NCBI GenBank assembly: GCA_903928015.1
Contig: CAIYPF010000065.1
Coordinates: forward strand, 47,273-111,272
Direction: 5' to 3'
Source: an uncultured Gammaproteobacteria bacterium
Lineage (GTDB): Bacteria > Pseudomonadota > Gammaproteobacteria > Pseudomonadales > UBA5518
Length of the DNA stretch: 64,000 bases
Positions within the stretch are counted from its first letter, which is position 1. Every line of letters begins with the position of its first letter. Shown in pieces: positions 19,100 to 28,061 of this stretch. The notes under the pieces were generated by a model. That model searched no databases. It was not told where the DNA came from and worked only from the letters and a program-made list of their open reading frames with translations. The position numbers and the translations under genes were made by a program.

Positions 19100-21706
19100 A
19101 TGAACCTACCGATTATAGGTGAAGCCCTCCAGCGGCAGGCAACGAGCATGGAGATACCTGCGTCCGGGCTACAGCCGCGCGCCACTGCTTCAGTGGCCCC
19201 CCTTTCTGACGCCGTGCAACCCACGTCAGGCCAAACGCTTGAGGCCGTTGTCACAGCCGTACGTCCCCGGTCGGTGGGCGCGGCAGCCGCCGGATTCATT
19301 CTCGAACTCGACGCCCCGGGGCTGAAGGGTCAGCTCGAAGCGAGCAGCGCGCGCGCATTGGACCCGGGCACCACGCTACTGCTGCGCTTTGTCGATGGGG
19401 ACCGTGCACGGGTCGAGCGCGTGATCGAAAATCCCCGCACTCCCCTGCCGGCACCGCCAGCACAGCAAGCGCTGCGCGAGGCCTTGCCGCGCCAGCAACC
19501 GCTGGCGCAAGCATTTGACGGCATGGCCCGGATGCTCCAGTCCGCGCCCCTTCCCGAAGACGTACGTCGCGGACTCGAACGCCTGCTCACCGCATTGCCG
19601 ACACCCGCATCACTCAGCTCTGCAGCAGGCTTGCGCGCAGCGGTGACGAGCAGCGGCAGCTTCCTCGAGGCACGCCTGCAACGCTCGGGTGATGGCCCTT
19701 CCCGGCAGACCTCTGCGCCGGGCACTGCCAGAGCGGCATCCTCCGGGCTGCCCGTGCTTCCCGACGCTGATACCTCGACGCAGGCAGCGTACCCACCCGC
19801 CGGCGCGACCGGAGCTGCCGCCGCGCGGCTCTGGCGAATGCTGACCCGCCCCGCTCCTTCGCCTGCTCCGCAACGCCAGAGCGCGCCCGCAACCGGAGTG
19901 GATACCCGCCCCGCTTCTAGTGCCCGTACGCAAGGCGCCTCCTACGGAGACGGGGGCACGGGGAAATCTGGCCAGCCCGGAGGCGAGCGCGCCCAGACTG
20001 CAACAGCAACCCCGGGTAATGGCTTGAAGCTGCAGACCGAGTTGCCCGTTCAACGCAGCGCGTCCGCGTCTCCGAACGGACCGGATCAGACTCCGTCACA
20101 GCCGCCACCCGGGACCAGCAACCGTGCATCGGCAACCTCGACACCGGCTGATGTGGCGCCACCCCGCGCCAACCCTCAGCAAACGGGTGGCGGCACCCAA
20201 GGCGACGCGGGATCACGCACGGGATATGCCACCAATACGCCGGGGCCTGATCGCCCCCAAGGCGGCGCCGACCAGAGCACCGCCAGCCCACGGATGACGA
20301 ACACCGGATCGGCGTTGCCACCTACCGGCCAGGACCCTGCGCCACGTGAACGCCGGGCTGGTGCGCTACCAGGCCTGCCGATCAAACCGGGCGCCGTCGT
20401 AACCGGCCCAATGACAGAACCAGATGCCATCCCGTCACCGCTTGCACGAGCCGGGATCGTTGCAGGACCGCTCATCAGTGCGATCTCGGCCCCATTGCGA
20501 GAGCAATCTTCGATAGTGCCCTCTGCCGGACCACGTCCTGATCCTTACGACGCCGGTGCCGATCTTCCCCGGGAAAGCAAGGCCACAGGCACTGCCACTG
20601 CCACTAGCACTGCCCGAAGCGTCGGACTCGGCAACACGCAGCCGACTGCTTCGACACCCGCTGCGCCCCTGCAACGCGAAGTCGCACCGGGCGCACCGCC
20701 GGCACCGACCGGGAAGACCGCAGCCGACCCGGCGGGCACATCGCATCCGCCGCCCCCCGGCACCGTGCCCTCGCCGCCCAACCCAAGCCTGCCAGCAACG
20801 CCCGTTCCCGCGGCAAGAGCAGGTACTGGCACAGCAACCGCAGTGCCGCCGGACGTCTCGACCCGAAGACCCTCGGGGCGCGAAGGTGCCGATACGCGGA
20901 GTGACGGCAAACGTCGTGCGGAGTCTGGCAACACGCTGCCGCTCCCTGACCGGCATCGGCACCAGGTGCTGCGCTCCGATCTCAAGGCATCACTCGCCCT
21001 GCTGCGCGGCGCGCTCCTCGATCTCCTGCCCCGGAATGGATTCCCCGGATCGGGCTCCATCGCACGCAATCCAACACCCGCAGCCGAAAACGCCGATGAC
21101 AGTTTCGCGCCGCTCTATACGGCCCGTGGGTCCATCACAAACGGTTCAATTGCAGAGCCTTCGGCGCAGCACTCCGGCCATCGCGCTCGCCCGGAGTTAC
21201 AGCCTCCCGCAGCCGAACAGGACGCACTGGAACAGCTGCTGCGTTACGTCGACGGAGCCCTTGCAAGGACGCGGGTGCATCAGCTGAGCGCTCTTCCAGA
21301 GGCACGTGCGGGGACCGACGCGGGGCCCGGCATTCCGGCATGGACTGTCGAACTGCCCATCCCTTCGCCCGCCGGATTCGATTCCCTGTGGATCCGCATG
21401 GAGGAAGCCGAGAGCGGCCGCAACGAGCCCGTCTCCGGCGTACGCAACTGGAGCGTGATGCTGTGCCTCGATTGCGCGAGCCTCGGGCCTCTGCACGCGC
21501 TGGTGCAGCTCTCCGGTCAGAGACTGGGCGCCACGCTGTGGGCAGAACGTGAAGGCACCTTGGCCGCTGCACGGGCAGCCATAGCGGAACTCGAGGAGGC
21601 CCTGCGCTCACAAGGGGTGCTGGTGGATCGTGTCGAATGCCTGCCGGGACGCCCGCCAGAGCCCGCAGCGCTGCGATTCGGCAGCCTGCTCGACGTGAGA
21701 ACCTGA
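19100..21706 (+). CDS. FliK-like hook-length control/substrate-switch protein (second copy)
   Basis: Predicted to act with a FlhB-type C-terminal domain in export substrate switching. The 868-residue reading has a long low-complexity Pro/Ala/Thr/Gly-rich middle (about 200-620), typical of FliK rulers. Its C-terminal folded domain resembles the FliK hook domain (WSVMLCLDCASLGPLHALVQLSG...LEEALRSQGVLVDRVEC). The N-terminus MNLPIIGEAL is plausible; an ATG at 19148 is the alternative if the TATAAT at 19090 is used. The FlhX gene starts four bases after its stop. It is distinct from fliK at 37814-40135. Role inferred from domain and partner. Confidence 0.78.
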   Translation: MNLPIIGEALQRQATSMEIPASGLQPRATASVAPLSDAVQPTSGQTLEAVVTAVRPRSVGAAAAGFILELDAPGLKGQLEASSARALDPGTTLLLRFVDGDRARVERVIENPRTPLPAPPAQQALREALPRQQPLAQAFDGMARMLQSAPLPEDVRRGLERLLTALPTPASLSSAAGLRAAVTSSGSFLEARLQRSGDGPSRQTSAPGTARAASSGLPVLPDADTSTQAAYPPAGATGAAAARLWRMLTRPAPSPAPQRQSAPATGVDTRPASSARTQGASYGDGGTGKSGQPGGERAQTATATPGNGLKLQTELPVQRSASASPNGPDQTPSQPPPGTSNRASATSTPADVAPPRANPQQTGGGTQGDAGSRTGYATNTPGPDRPQGGADQSTASPRMTNTGSALPPTGQDPAPRERRAGALPGLPIKPGAVVTGPMTEPDAIPSPLARAGIVAGPLISAISAPLREQSSIVPSAGPRPDPYDAGADLPRESKATGTATATSTARSVGLGNTQPTASTPAAPLQREVAPGAPPAPTGKTAADPAGTSHPPPPGTVPSPPNPSLPATPVPAARAGTGTATAVPPDVSTRRPSGREGADTRSDGKRRAESGNTLPLPDRHRHQVLRSDLKASLALLRGALLDLLPRNGFPGSGSIARNPTPAAENADDSFAPLYTARGSITNGSIAEPSAQHSGHRARPELQPPAAEQDALEQLLRYVDGALARTRVHQLSALPEARAGTDAGPGIPAWTVELPIPSPAGFDSLWIRMEEAESGRNEPVSGVRNWSVMLCLDCASLGPLHALVQLSGQRLGATLWAEREGTLAAARAAIAELEEALRSQGVLVDRVECLPGRPPEPAALRFGSLLDVRT

Positions 21707-21709
21707 GCA

Positions 21710-22087
21710 GTGGCGGTAAACACGCCCCGCCGGCGCGCCATCGCGCTCGAATACGACGGCGAAGCTGCTCCCCGCGTATCGGCCATCGGCAACGATGCCC
21801 TGGCCGAGCGGATCATGGACCTGGCGCGCGAACACGGCGTTCCGATGGTGGAGAACAGCGAACTGGCGGGCCTGCTTGGCCAACTTGAACTCGGCGACGA
21901 GATCCCGGAAACCCTCTACCTGTGCATCGCACAGATCATCTCCTTCGCCTACACGCTGCGCGGGAAGACCCCGGCAGGTTGGGAGGAGCAGGTCGACCCG
22001 TCCGACGACTGGCTGGACCCGGGCGAGGAGCCCGGGGGTACGCAGATGCTACCGCGGCTAGCCGGCCCGCATGGCGGGGAGACGTGA
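21710..22087 (+). CDS. flhX: FlhX: free-standing FlhB C-terminal (FlhB-CC-like) protein
   Basis: Resembles only the cytoplasmic C-terminal part of the export switch FlhB. Residues 7-90 (RRRAIALEYDGEAAPRVSAIG...VPMVENSELAGLLGQLELGDEIPETLYLCIAQIISFAYTLR) align with FlhB after its NPTH cleavage site. The NPTH itself and all membrane helices are absent. Homologues such as Helicobacter pylori HP1575 can replace the FlhB-CC fragment. GTG start, four bases after FliK2, so they are co-translated. It converges with and overlaps the DUF2802-like gene by 30 bases. The acidic tail after residue 95 is extra. Confidence 0.87.
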   Translation: MAVNTPRRRAIALEYDGEAAPRVSAIGNDALAERIMDLAREHGVPMVENSELAGLLGQLELGDEIPETLYLCIAQIISFAYTLRGKTPAGWEEQVDPSDDWLDPGEEPGGTQMLPRLAGPHGGET

Positions 22088-22480
22088 CTTGAGTAGACGG
22101 GCGAGCTTCAGTTCGGCGTCGCTGAATTCAGACTCTCCCGCCGCGGCAGCAGCGGGACGCCGTGCAGTCGCGGTCGCGCTGCCGCGGACCGGCTCTGCGG
22201 GGCGCGAGGTCTCTGGCAGGCGGGTCGCTGCGCGGGTCGGCTCCATTGCCCGGGCAGCAGCCGAGCGTGGCGCTGGCACCCGGAATTGCTCCTCCATCTC
22301 GCGCAACTGGCGCCCGAGTTCGGCGTTGGCAGTGTTGTAGACGCGCAAAGCGTCCTCGAGCCGCTGCAGTCGGCGCCCCAGTATGCCGCGCAAGCGCAGC
22401 GCGGCGGCGAGCACGATCAGCGCCGGAAGACATCCGGCAACGAGTGAGAGAACGAGAATGGTGAAATTGTCGGTGGGCAT
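22058..22480 (-). CDS. DUF2802-like single-helix membrane protein of the flagellar/chemotaxis cluster
   Basis: Function unknown. The 140-residue protein starts with one membrane helix (FTILVLSLVAGCLPALIVLAAALRL). A predicted coiled coil (LQRLEDALRVYNTANAELGRQLREMEEQF) and an Ala/Arg/Pro-rich linker follow, then a short acidic helix (SDAELKLARLLKSR). DUF2802 proteins occupy the same place after parA in Pseudomonas flagellar clusters and have the same order of helix, coil and EAEL-type end. The match is by layout and position rather than strong identity. ATG at 22480; the 80-base gap to parA is small enough for one operon. Confidence 0.65.
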   Translation of the reverse strand: MPTDNFTILVLSLVAGCLPALIVLAAALRLRGILGRRLQRLEDALRVYNTANAELGRQLREMEEQFRVPAPRSAAARAMEPTRAATRLPETSRPAEPVRGSATATARRPAAAAAGESEFSDAELKLARLLKSRLPAMRAG

Positions 22481-22560
22481 GCTGGCTTCCTGTGGGCGCC
22501 TTGCGCCGGATCGTTGACGTCGATCCAGCATCAGCAGGATGCATGCCAGAAACGTCTGGA

Positions 22561-23364
22561 TCATCCCGCCGCAGGAATACGGCGGCGAGCGTCTGCATCG
22601 AAGATGCCCATACCGCGCAACAGAGCACGATAGGCCCTGACACCCTTGCTCTGCGGAGCGAACCGCGAGGGCGTGATGCCGCGCGCACTCGCGTCCCGGA
22701 AAGTTCCGTCGAGCGGCACCACGGTACCGCCAACCTGATCGGCAAAGCTGCGCATCAGGGTGCGAAGGCCCTGCGCCGAACTCTCGCTCCCCTGCTCGTA
22801 CATGGTGGGGATCACGCAATAGCGGAGTTCCCTGCCCCGCGCACGCACCACCATCTGCAGCGTCTGGGCCATACGCTCGAGCCCCTTGATGGCAAGGTAG
22901 TCGGTCTGCACCGGCAACAGCAGCATGCCGGCTGCGGCCAGCGCGTTGATCATCAACACGCCGAGCACCGGCGGCGTGTCTATCAGGACGTGGTCGAAGT
23001 CGCCGTCGATACTCTCCAGGGCTCGCGCGAGCCGGAGGCCTACTCCATCATCGGAGCGAAACCTGCGCTCGACGGTGGCGAGAGACGATGTGGCGGGAAA
23101 AAGTGTTATCTCTCCTGAAGACACCGGGTGGCACATGGCAAGCATCTCTGCACGGCCAGGTACCCCCGCAGGACGGAACAGTTCGTAGGTGCTCAAGCGG
23201 AGTCGGGATGACTCGAGCCGGAAATATGCGGTGAGCGAACCCTGCGGATCGAGATCTACAACCAGAACCCGTTTGCCGGCCTCGGCGAGCAAACCGGCGC
23301 AAGCAACCACCGTGGTGGTCTTTCCCACGCCGCCTTTCTGATTCGCTACCGCCCAGATATCCAC
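22561..23364 (-). CDS. parA: ParA-family ATPase of the chemotaxis/flagellar cluster
   Basis: Likely places chemosensory arrays or other polar machinery by a MinD/ParA-type ATP cycle. The 267 residues contain the deviant Walker A KGGVGKTT (10-17), DLDPQGSLT and VLIDTPPVLG, all characteristic of ParA. Such genes sit after motD in Pseudomonas and as parC in Vibrio, where a CheW-like ParP is the partner. No ParP-like gene is next to it here. The target is therefore inferred. Not a plasmid partition gene: there is no parB beside it. Confidence 0.85.
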   Translation of the reverse strand: MDIWAVANQKGGVGKTTTVVACAGLLAEAGKRVLVVDLDPQGSLTAYFRLESSRLRLSTYELFRPAGVPGRAEMLAMCHPVSSGEITLFPATSSLATVERRFRSDDGVGLRLARALESIDGDFDHVLIDTPPVLGVLMINALAAAGMLLLPVQTDYLAIKGLERMAQTLQMVVRARGRELRYCVIPTMYEQGSESSAQGLRTLMRSFADQVGGTVVPLDGTFRDASARGITPSRFAPQSKGVRAYRALLRGMGIFDADARRRIPAAG

Positions 23365-23406
23365 TCGAATCCTCCTGCAGGAACCTCAGAGCCATCCCAC
23401 GCCGGA

Positions 23407-24420
23407 TCAGCCGCCCGGCCCAGCGGCAGGCGACGACGTCGGCGCAGCCTGCGAGCGCGATCCACCGGCCGCCGCGGGATCGCTGGTGTACAACAATCCC
23501 CCACCCTCGAGTTCTACGGGCACTACAGCTCCCGGCCTTGCGGAGGCACCCTCTGGCTGCACCTGCGCGGCGCCAGCAGCGGGAGATCCCGTCTCCAATC
23601 CGGGGGCCTGGGGCTTCTGCCGAATCTCCGGCCGCAACCGCGCCCCACGCGAGATCATCAATACGACCCGCCTGTTCGCGGCCCTCCCTTCTTCCGAGTC
23701 GTTGGCAGCAACCGGCTGGAACTCGGCGTAACCGATCGCAGCGAGCCGTCCCGCAGAGACGCCGTTTTCAGCGAGCATCTTCACGATACTGGCCGCGCGC
23801 GCCGAGGAGAGCTCCCAGTTCGAGGGATAGATCTCGCTCGCGATCGGCTGATCGTCGGTGAAACCCTCCACACGAATCGGCAATCCACCGTCGCGAACCG
23901 TATCTGCGAGTGCTTCCATGATCGGGCCCGCGTCCACCCCGGGCTCGGCTTCTCCGCTCTGGAACAGCAAGCTCGATTTCAATTCGATCGCCAGCCACTC
24001 CTCGTTGCCTCGGACCGATACAAGATCCTTGGCGATCAGATCACTGAACTTCTGCTCCACCTCGCGGGAGATGCGACGAAACTCCTCTGGCAATTGCGGC
24101 TCCGAGGTGGTTGCCTTCTGCTCGGGCTCCTCGGTCTGACCCGACGTGGGCTTCTGTTCGGGGGACTGTACGCTGTCCTCGACCACGCCAGGGTTGACGG
24201 CCGTCACAGGATCGCCGATCTGTATCGGATTCAGCGCTGTTTCCGGGACCTTGAAGGCTTCTTCCATGGTCCGCGTCAGGATGCGGTACTTGTCGTCGTT
24301 CAGCTGGGAAACGGAATACATCACGACGAAGAAACTGAGGAGCAGCGTCATGAAATCGGCATAGGAGACCATCCACCGGTCGCGGTTGATGGCTTCTTCC
24401 TGGATGACGCGCTTGGCCAT
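23407..24420 (-). CDS. motD: Flagellar stator protein MotD (MotB family)
   Basis: Forms the proton-driven stator with MotC and anchors it to peptidoglycan. Of 337 residues, the single membrane helix is MVSYADFMTLLLSFFVVMYSV with the proton-carrying aspartate D22. The periplasmic OmpA-like domain (about 130-265, IRVEGFTDDQPIASEIYPSNWELSSARAASIVKML) binds peptidoglycan. A Pro/Ala-rich tail of about 60 residues follows. It begins 19 bases after motC. Confidence 0.94.
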   Translation of the reverse strand: MAKRVIQEEAINRDRWMVSYADFMTLLLSFFVVMYSVSQLNDDKYRILTRTMEEAFKVPETALNPIQIGDPVTAVNPGVVEDSVQSPEQKPTSGQTEEPEQKATTSEPQLPEEFRRISREVEQKFSDLIAKDLVSVRGNEEWLAIELKSSLLFQSGEAEPGVDAGPIMEALADTVRDGGLPIRVEGFTDDQPIASEIYPSNWELSSARAASIVKMLAENGVSAGRLAAIGYAEFQPVAANDSEEGRAANRRVVLMISRGARLRPEIRQKPQAPGLETGSPAAGAAQVQPEGASARPGAVVPVELEGGGLLYTSDPAAAGGSRSQAAPTSSPAAGPGG

Positions 24421-24439
24421 GTGAGGAGCCTGCTCCTGG

Positions 24440-25180
24440 CTAGACCAGGAAGCCGTTGAGGCGAAGCTGTATGGAGCGCGGGTTCTCGCCGTCGGCGATG
24501 GCGATGATGCCCTCGATGATCATCTCCCGGTACTGTGCCGCCTCGCGGATGCAACTGCGCAGCTTGCTGGCGATGGGCAACAGCAACAGGTTCGCAAGGC
24601 CCACGCCGTAGATGGTGGCGACGAACGCCACGGCAATGCCGGGGCCGACCCGGGAAGGATCCTGAAGGCTTCCCATCACATGAATGAGACCCACCACGGC
24701 GCCGATGATGCCGATCGTGGGGGCATAGCCACCCATCGCCTCGTAGAAGCGGGCTGCATCCACGTCGCGCTGTTCACGCAGGCCGGAGTCAGCCTCCAGG
24801 ATGCTGCGAATGGTGTCGGGTTCGTTGCCGTCGACCAGCAACTGCAGTCCCTTGCGGGCGAAGGGATCTTTCTCGATCTCGGCTATGGATTCCAGCCCGA
24901 GCAATCCTTCCCGCCGTGCCGTGGTGGCCCAGCGGACGATACGCTGCACGCCCTCCCGGAAGGCCTGACGCGGCGGTACGAACACCCAGCGGAGCATGTC
25001 TGCCGCGCGTTTCAGTCCGGCAAGCGGCATCTGCAAGAGGCCGGCACCAAACGTGCCTCCGAACACCAGCAATGCGGCCGGAAGATTCACGAGCGAGGCG
25101 AGTTCGCCGCCCTCCAGCAAATTGCCACCGATCAGCGCAACGAAGGCGATGGTGATTCCGATCAGGCTCAATACGTCCAT
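24440..25180 (-). CDS. motC: Flagellar stator protein MotC (MotA family)
   Basis: Proton-channel stator subunit, partner of MotD. The 246-residue protein has four predicted helices (LIGITIAFVALIGGNLL, ALLVFGGTFGAGLLQ, GGYAPTIGIIGAVVGLIHVMG, VAFVATIYGVGLANLLLLPIA) and a cytoplasmic loop with conserved charges that faces FliG (RREGLLGLE, FARKGLQLLVDG). The ATG at 25180 matches the family start; a longer reading from 25222 would lie in the end of fliA. Nineteen bases separate it from fliA. Confidence 0.94.
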   Translation of the reverse strand: MDVLSLIGITIAFVALIGGNLLEGGELASLVNLPAALLVFGGTFGAGLLQMPLAGLKRAADMLRWVFVPPRQAFREGVQRIVRWATTARREGLLGLESIAEIEKDPFARKGLQLLVDGNEPDTIRSILEADSGLREQRDVDAARFYEAMGGYAPTIGIIGAVVGLIHVMGSLQDPSRVGPGIAVAFVATIYGVGLANLLLLPIASKLRSCIREAAQYREMIIEGIIAIADGENPRSIQLRLNGFLV

Positions 25181-25199
25181 CAAGAAGGCACTCCCTTGT

Positions 25200-25907
25200 T
25201 CACCAGCCCGCCAGGCGGGCACGCAGGCGTTTGGTGGCCTGGCTCAGGATCTGGCTCACGCGGGACTCGCTCACTTCGAGCACCTGGCCGATTTCCTTCA
25301 GGTTGAGTTCATCGTCGTAGTAGAGCGAAAGCACGAGGCGCTCGCGCTCGGGCAGCCGCGAGACCTCGGCCGCGATGGCGCCGGCAAGCCCGTCACGGGT
25401 GGCTCCATCGGCGGGGTCTTCCCAGTGCCCCTTGATCATGCCGTCAGCGTCACCGTGTTCTTCCACGAGTTCGTCGAGACTGAACAGGCGACTGCCCGCC
25501 GTGTCCTGCAGCATGCTGTGGTATTCCTCGATGCTCACGCCGAGTTCGCGTGCGACCATGGAATCCGGCGCCTCGCCGCCGCTGCGGGTCTCGACGCCGC
25601 GGATCGCCTGTGCCACACGACGGGCGTTGCGGTGCACGGAGCGCGGCGACCAGTCGCCTCGGCGCACTTCATCGAGCATGGCGCCGCGGATGCGAATGCC
25701 AGCGAAGGTCTCGAAGCTGGCGCCCTTCCCGGGATCATAGTTGGAGGCGGACTCCAGCAAACCGATCATTCCCGACTGGATGAGGTCTTCGAGATTGACC
25801 GATGAGGGCAGCCGTGCCAGCAAGTGATGCGCGATGCGCTTCACCAGACCGGCGTAGTCCTGCACCAGTTGCCGGGCATCGGGTCTGGGGGCTGCCTTTG
25901 CGTACAT
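25200..25907 (-). CDS. fliA: Flagellar sigma factor FliA (sigma-28)
   Basis: Directs RNA polymerase to late flagellar and chemotaxis promoters. The 235 residues cover region 2 (LVKRIAHHLLARLPSSVNLEDLIQSGMIGLLESA...FETFAGIRIRGAMLDEVR), region 3 and region 4 (LPERERLVLSLYYDDELNLKEIGQVLEVSESRVSQI). The ATG at 25907 has GGAG seven bases upstream; a GTG at 25922 would add MNGAV. It follows fleN. A candidate target promoter in this window lies before the PilZ brake at 54205-54231. Confidence 0.95.
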   Translation of the reverse strand: MYAKAAPRPDARQLVQDYAGLVKRIAHHLLARLPSSVNLEDLIQSGMIGLLESASNYDPGKGASFETFAGIRIRGAMLDEVRRGDWSPRSVHRNARRVAQAIRGVETRSGGEAPDSMVARELGVSIEEYHSMLQDTAGSRLFSLDELVEEHGDADGMIKGHWEDPADGATRDGLAGAIAAEVSRLPERERLVLSLYYDDELNLKEIGQVLEVSESRVSQILSQATKRLRARLAGW

Positions 25908-25931
25908 TACTGCTCCATTCACGGCTGCATC

Positions 25932-26798
25932 TCAGCCAGCCACTGCCCCGCCGAGCAGACGCTCGACGAAGAATTCCAGGTGCCCGCTGGCGCTCGCAGA
26001 CACCGGGAGGGCGTCCACACGCTCTGCAAGGTCTCGGAAAGCCGCAGCCGCCCTGGATCGGGGCGCTGCGTCCAGCACGGCACGCTGGCGCTGAATGCAC
26101 TTGCGTACCGTGTCATCGTAGGGAATGTTGCCAGCCTGCGTGAGCATGACGTCAAGAAAACGCTCGCAGACCTGCTCGAGCTTGTGAAACAGCGCAGCGC
26201 CCTCCTGGGGCGAGCGAACCATGTTCGGCAGCACACGGAAGCGGTGCATACCGTACTCCTTGTGCAGGAGCTTCATGAGCGCGTAGGAGTCGGCGATGGA
26301 ACTCGGTTCGTTGCAGACGACCACGAGGCACTCCTGCGCCGCGCGAACGAAACTGACGACAGAATCGGATATCCCGGCAGCCGTATCGACGATGAGCACG
26401 TCCATGCTGTCGGCGATGTCGCTGAAGGCGTGAATCAGGCCCGCGTGCTCGGCGCGCGACAGCGAGACCATCGACTGCGTGCCGGAGGATGCGGGGATGA
26501 TCCGCACGCCGCCAGGGCCATCGAGCATGATGTCGGCCAGCCCGCATTCACCGGAAATGACGTCAGCGAGGTTGCGCTTGGCCCTCAATCCGAGCAGGAC
26601 GTCGAGGTTTGCGAGACCGAGATCGGCATCCAGGATCACGACCCTGCGACCACGCGCGGCCAATCCGATGCCGAGATTGATGGAGACGCTGGACTTGCCA
26701 ACGCCACCCTTGCCGCCAGTGACGGCGATGACTTGTACCGGCTTGCCGGTGTCCCGCGAGGGATTCATGCGCGCCACCCCGTCCGTGTGCATGCTCAC
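25932..26798 (-). CDS. fleN: Flagellar number regulator FleN (FlhG), MinD-like ATPase
   Basis: Limits the number of polar flagella, in known systems by restraining the FleQ activator and pairing with FlhF. Of 288 residues, the deviant Walker A is GGKGGVGKSS (about 28-37), with ILDADLGLANLDVLLG and LIVDTAAGISDSVVSF downstream. A C-terminal helix (HLEFFVERLLGG) resembles the membrane-targeting end. GTG start overlaps the flhF stop (GTGA); an ATG at 26792 or 26768 is possible. FleQ is not in this window. Confidence 0.94.
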   Translation of the reverse strand: MSMHTDGVARMNPSRDTGKPVQVIAVTGGKGGVGKSSVSINLGIGLAARGRRVVILDADLGLANLDVLLGLRAKRNLADVISGECGLADIMLDGPGGVRIIPASSGTQSMVSLSRAEHAGLIHAFSDIADSMDVLIVDTAAGISDSVVSFVRAAQECLVVVCNEPSSIADSYALMKLLHKEYGMHRFRVLPNMVRSPQEGAALFHKLEQVCERFLDVMLTQAGNIPYDDTVRKCIQRQRAVLDAAPRSRAAAAFRDLAERVDALPVSASASGHLEFFVERLLGGAVAG

Positions 26799-28009
26799 GC
26801 TATTCTAGCCGCATTGCCGGAGACGACAGCAGACCGGGCAGACGGCATCGCTTGCGATTCACCGGCCTCTGCCAGGGCCAGTGCCATTCGTGCGAACTCA
26901 GCTGCGCTGCCCACCCGGATGTCTTCCGGGATGTCCGGGCCGTCGGTGAGATAGGCGAGCGGAAGTCCTTCACGCAGCAGGACACCCAGCGCTTCACCCA
27001 GGCTCACGGTTTCATCAAGTTTGGTTACGACAGCAGCAACCGGACGCGCTGCGCGGTAGTCGTTCACGGCCGAATCCATCCACGAGAGCTGCGCATTGGC
27101 GGGCAGGACCAGCAGGCTGTGCACGCCAGCCGCTGCGAGTTCCACGAGCCGTTGTGCGTCCGCCGGGCGACGCCGGCTGAGGCCGGGTGTGTCGAGCAAC
27201 AACAGCCGCGGCTCTCCGGCGCGCTCGAGCAGGTCTTCGATACGCTCCCCGTCAGCAGCCGCAATGAACGGCACCTCCAGCAGGCGTGCGACCGCGCGCA
27301 GCATGTCTGCGCCACCCAGACGGGCGGAGTCGGCGCTGGCGAGCACGATGGAGTCTGGCCCGTGTTCCAGCACGTGCCGGACGGCCAGCTTGCAGAGAGT
27401 GGTTGTCTTGCCCGCCCCGGTTGGTCCGACCGCCGCAATGACACCGCCGCGACCCACGACGTCGCCGGCCTCGGGAATGGCGTTGGCCAGCATCCCGGCA
27501 AGCACATCGGGCATGGCTGCTTCCTCGACACCAGCATCCAGTGCCGACACGATGACACGCACGACATCATTCGGAAGACCAGCCCGCGTAAGCTGACGCC
27601 AGGCCGAGCCCTCGATACCCGGACCCCAGCCGGAACGGTCGCCACCAAGCCTTCCGAGTTGTTGCTCCATCATGAGACGCAGCTCGCGCAATTCTCCGCG
27701 CACCGCCAGGAACTCTGCCTCTGAGGCAGGCGCGGCAGATGGTCCGGGAGTGCGGCTCTGCGGCATCGCACGCAGGTCGTCCGGACGCTCGGCCCGCAGC
27801 CGTGGAGCCGGAGCCGCAACCGGGGCAGGTGCGGCCGCAGGCTCCGGCATCGCAGCGGCAACGCCGAAGTCCACACCGTCACCGGCGGTGATCTCGATAC
27901 CACCTGCTACGCGCCGGTTCGAAAGAATGACGGCATCCGGGCCGAGCTGCTCGCGCACCATGCGCAAGGCGGTTCGCATGTCAGGTCCGATGAATCGCTT
28001 TATGTCCAT
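26795..28009 (-). CDS. flhF: Flagellar placement GTPase FlhF
   Basis: SRP-type GTPase that marks the pole for flagellar assembly. The protein has 404 residues: a basic N-terminal domain (MDIKRFIGPDMRTALRMVREQLGPDAVILSNRRV), a Pro/Ala-rich linker, and the NG domain with GPTGAGKTTTLCKLA (P-loop), LLLDTPGLSRRRP and VVTKLDETVSLGEAL. The ATG at 28009 has a strong AGGAGGAG site; a longer reading from 28039 would include it as protein. Four-base overlap with fleN. Confidence 0.95.
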   Translation of the reverse strand: MDIKRFIGPDMRTALRMVREQLGPDAVILSNRRVAGGIEITAGDGVDFGVAAAMPEPAAAPAPVAAPAPRLRAERPDDLRAMPQSRTPGPSAAPASEAEFLAVRGELRELRLMMEQQLGRLGGDRSGWGPGIEGSAWRQLTRAGLPNDVVRVIVSALDAGVEEAAMPDVLAGMLANAIPEAGDVVGRGGVIAAVGPTGAGKTTTLCKLAVRHVLEHGPDSIVLASADSARLGGADMLRAVARLLEVPFIAAADGERIEDLLERAGEPRLLLLDTPGLSRRRPADAQRLVELAAAGVHSLLVLPANAQLSWMDSAVNDYRAARPVAAVVTKLDETVSLGEALGVLLREGLPLAYLTDGPDIPEDIRVGSAAEFARMALALAEAGESQAMPSARSAVVSGNAARIA

Positions 28010-28061
28010 CTCTCGCTCCTCCTGTCCCCCGCCACGCACTCGGGCCGGGATCCGAACTCGT

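Noticed and set aside
22561..23364. Plasmid or chromosomal partition locus
   Set aside because: ParA has no parB or parS-like repeats nearby; its place after motD fits the chemotaxis-type ParA.
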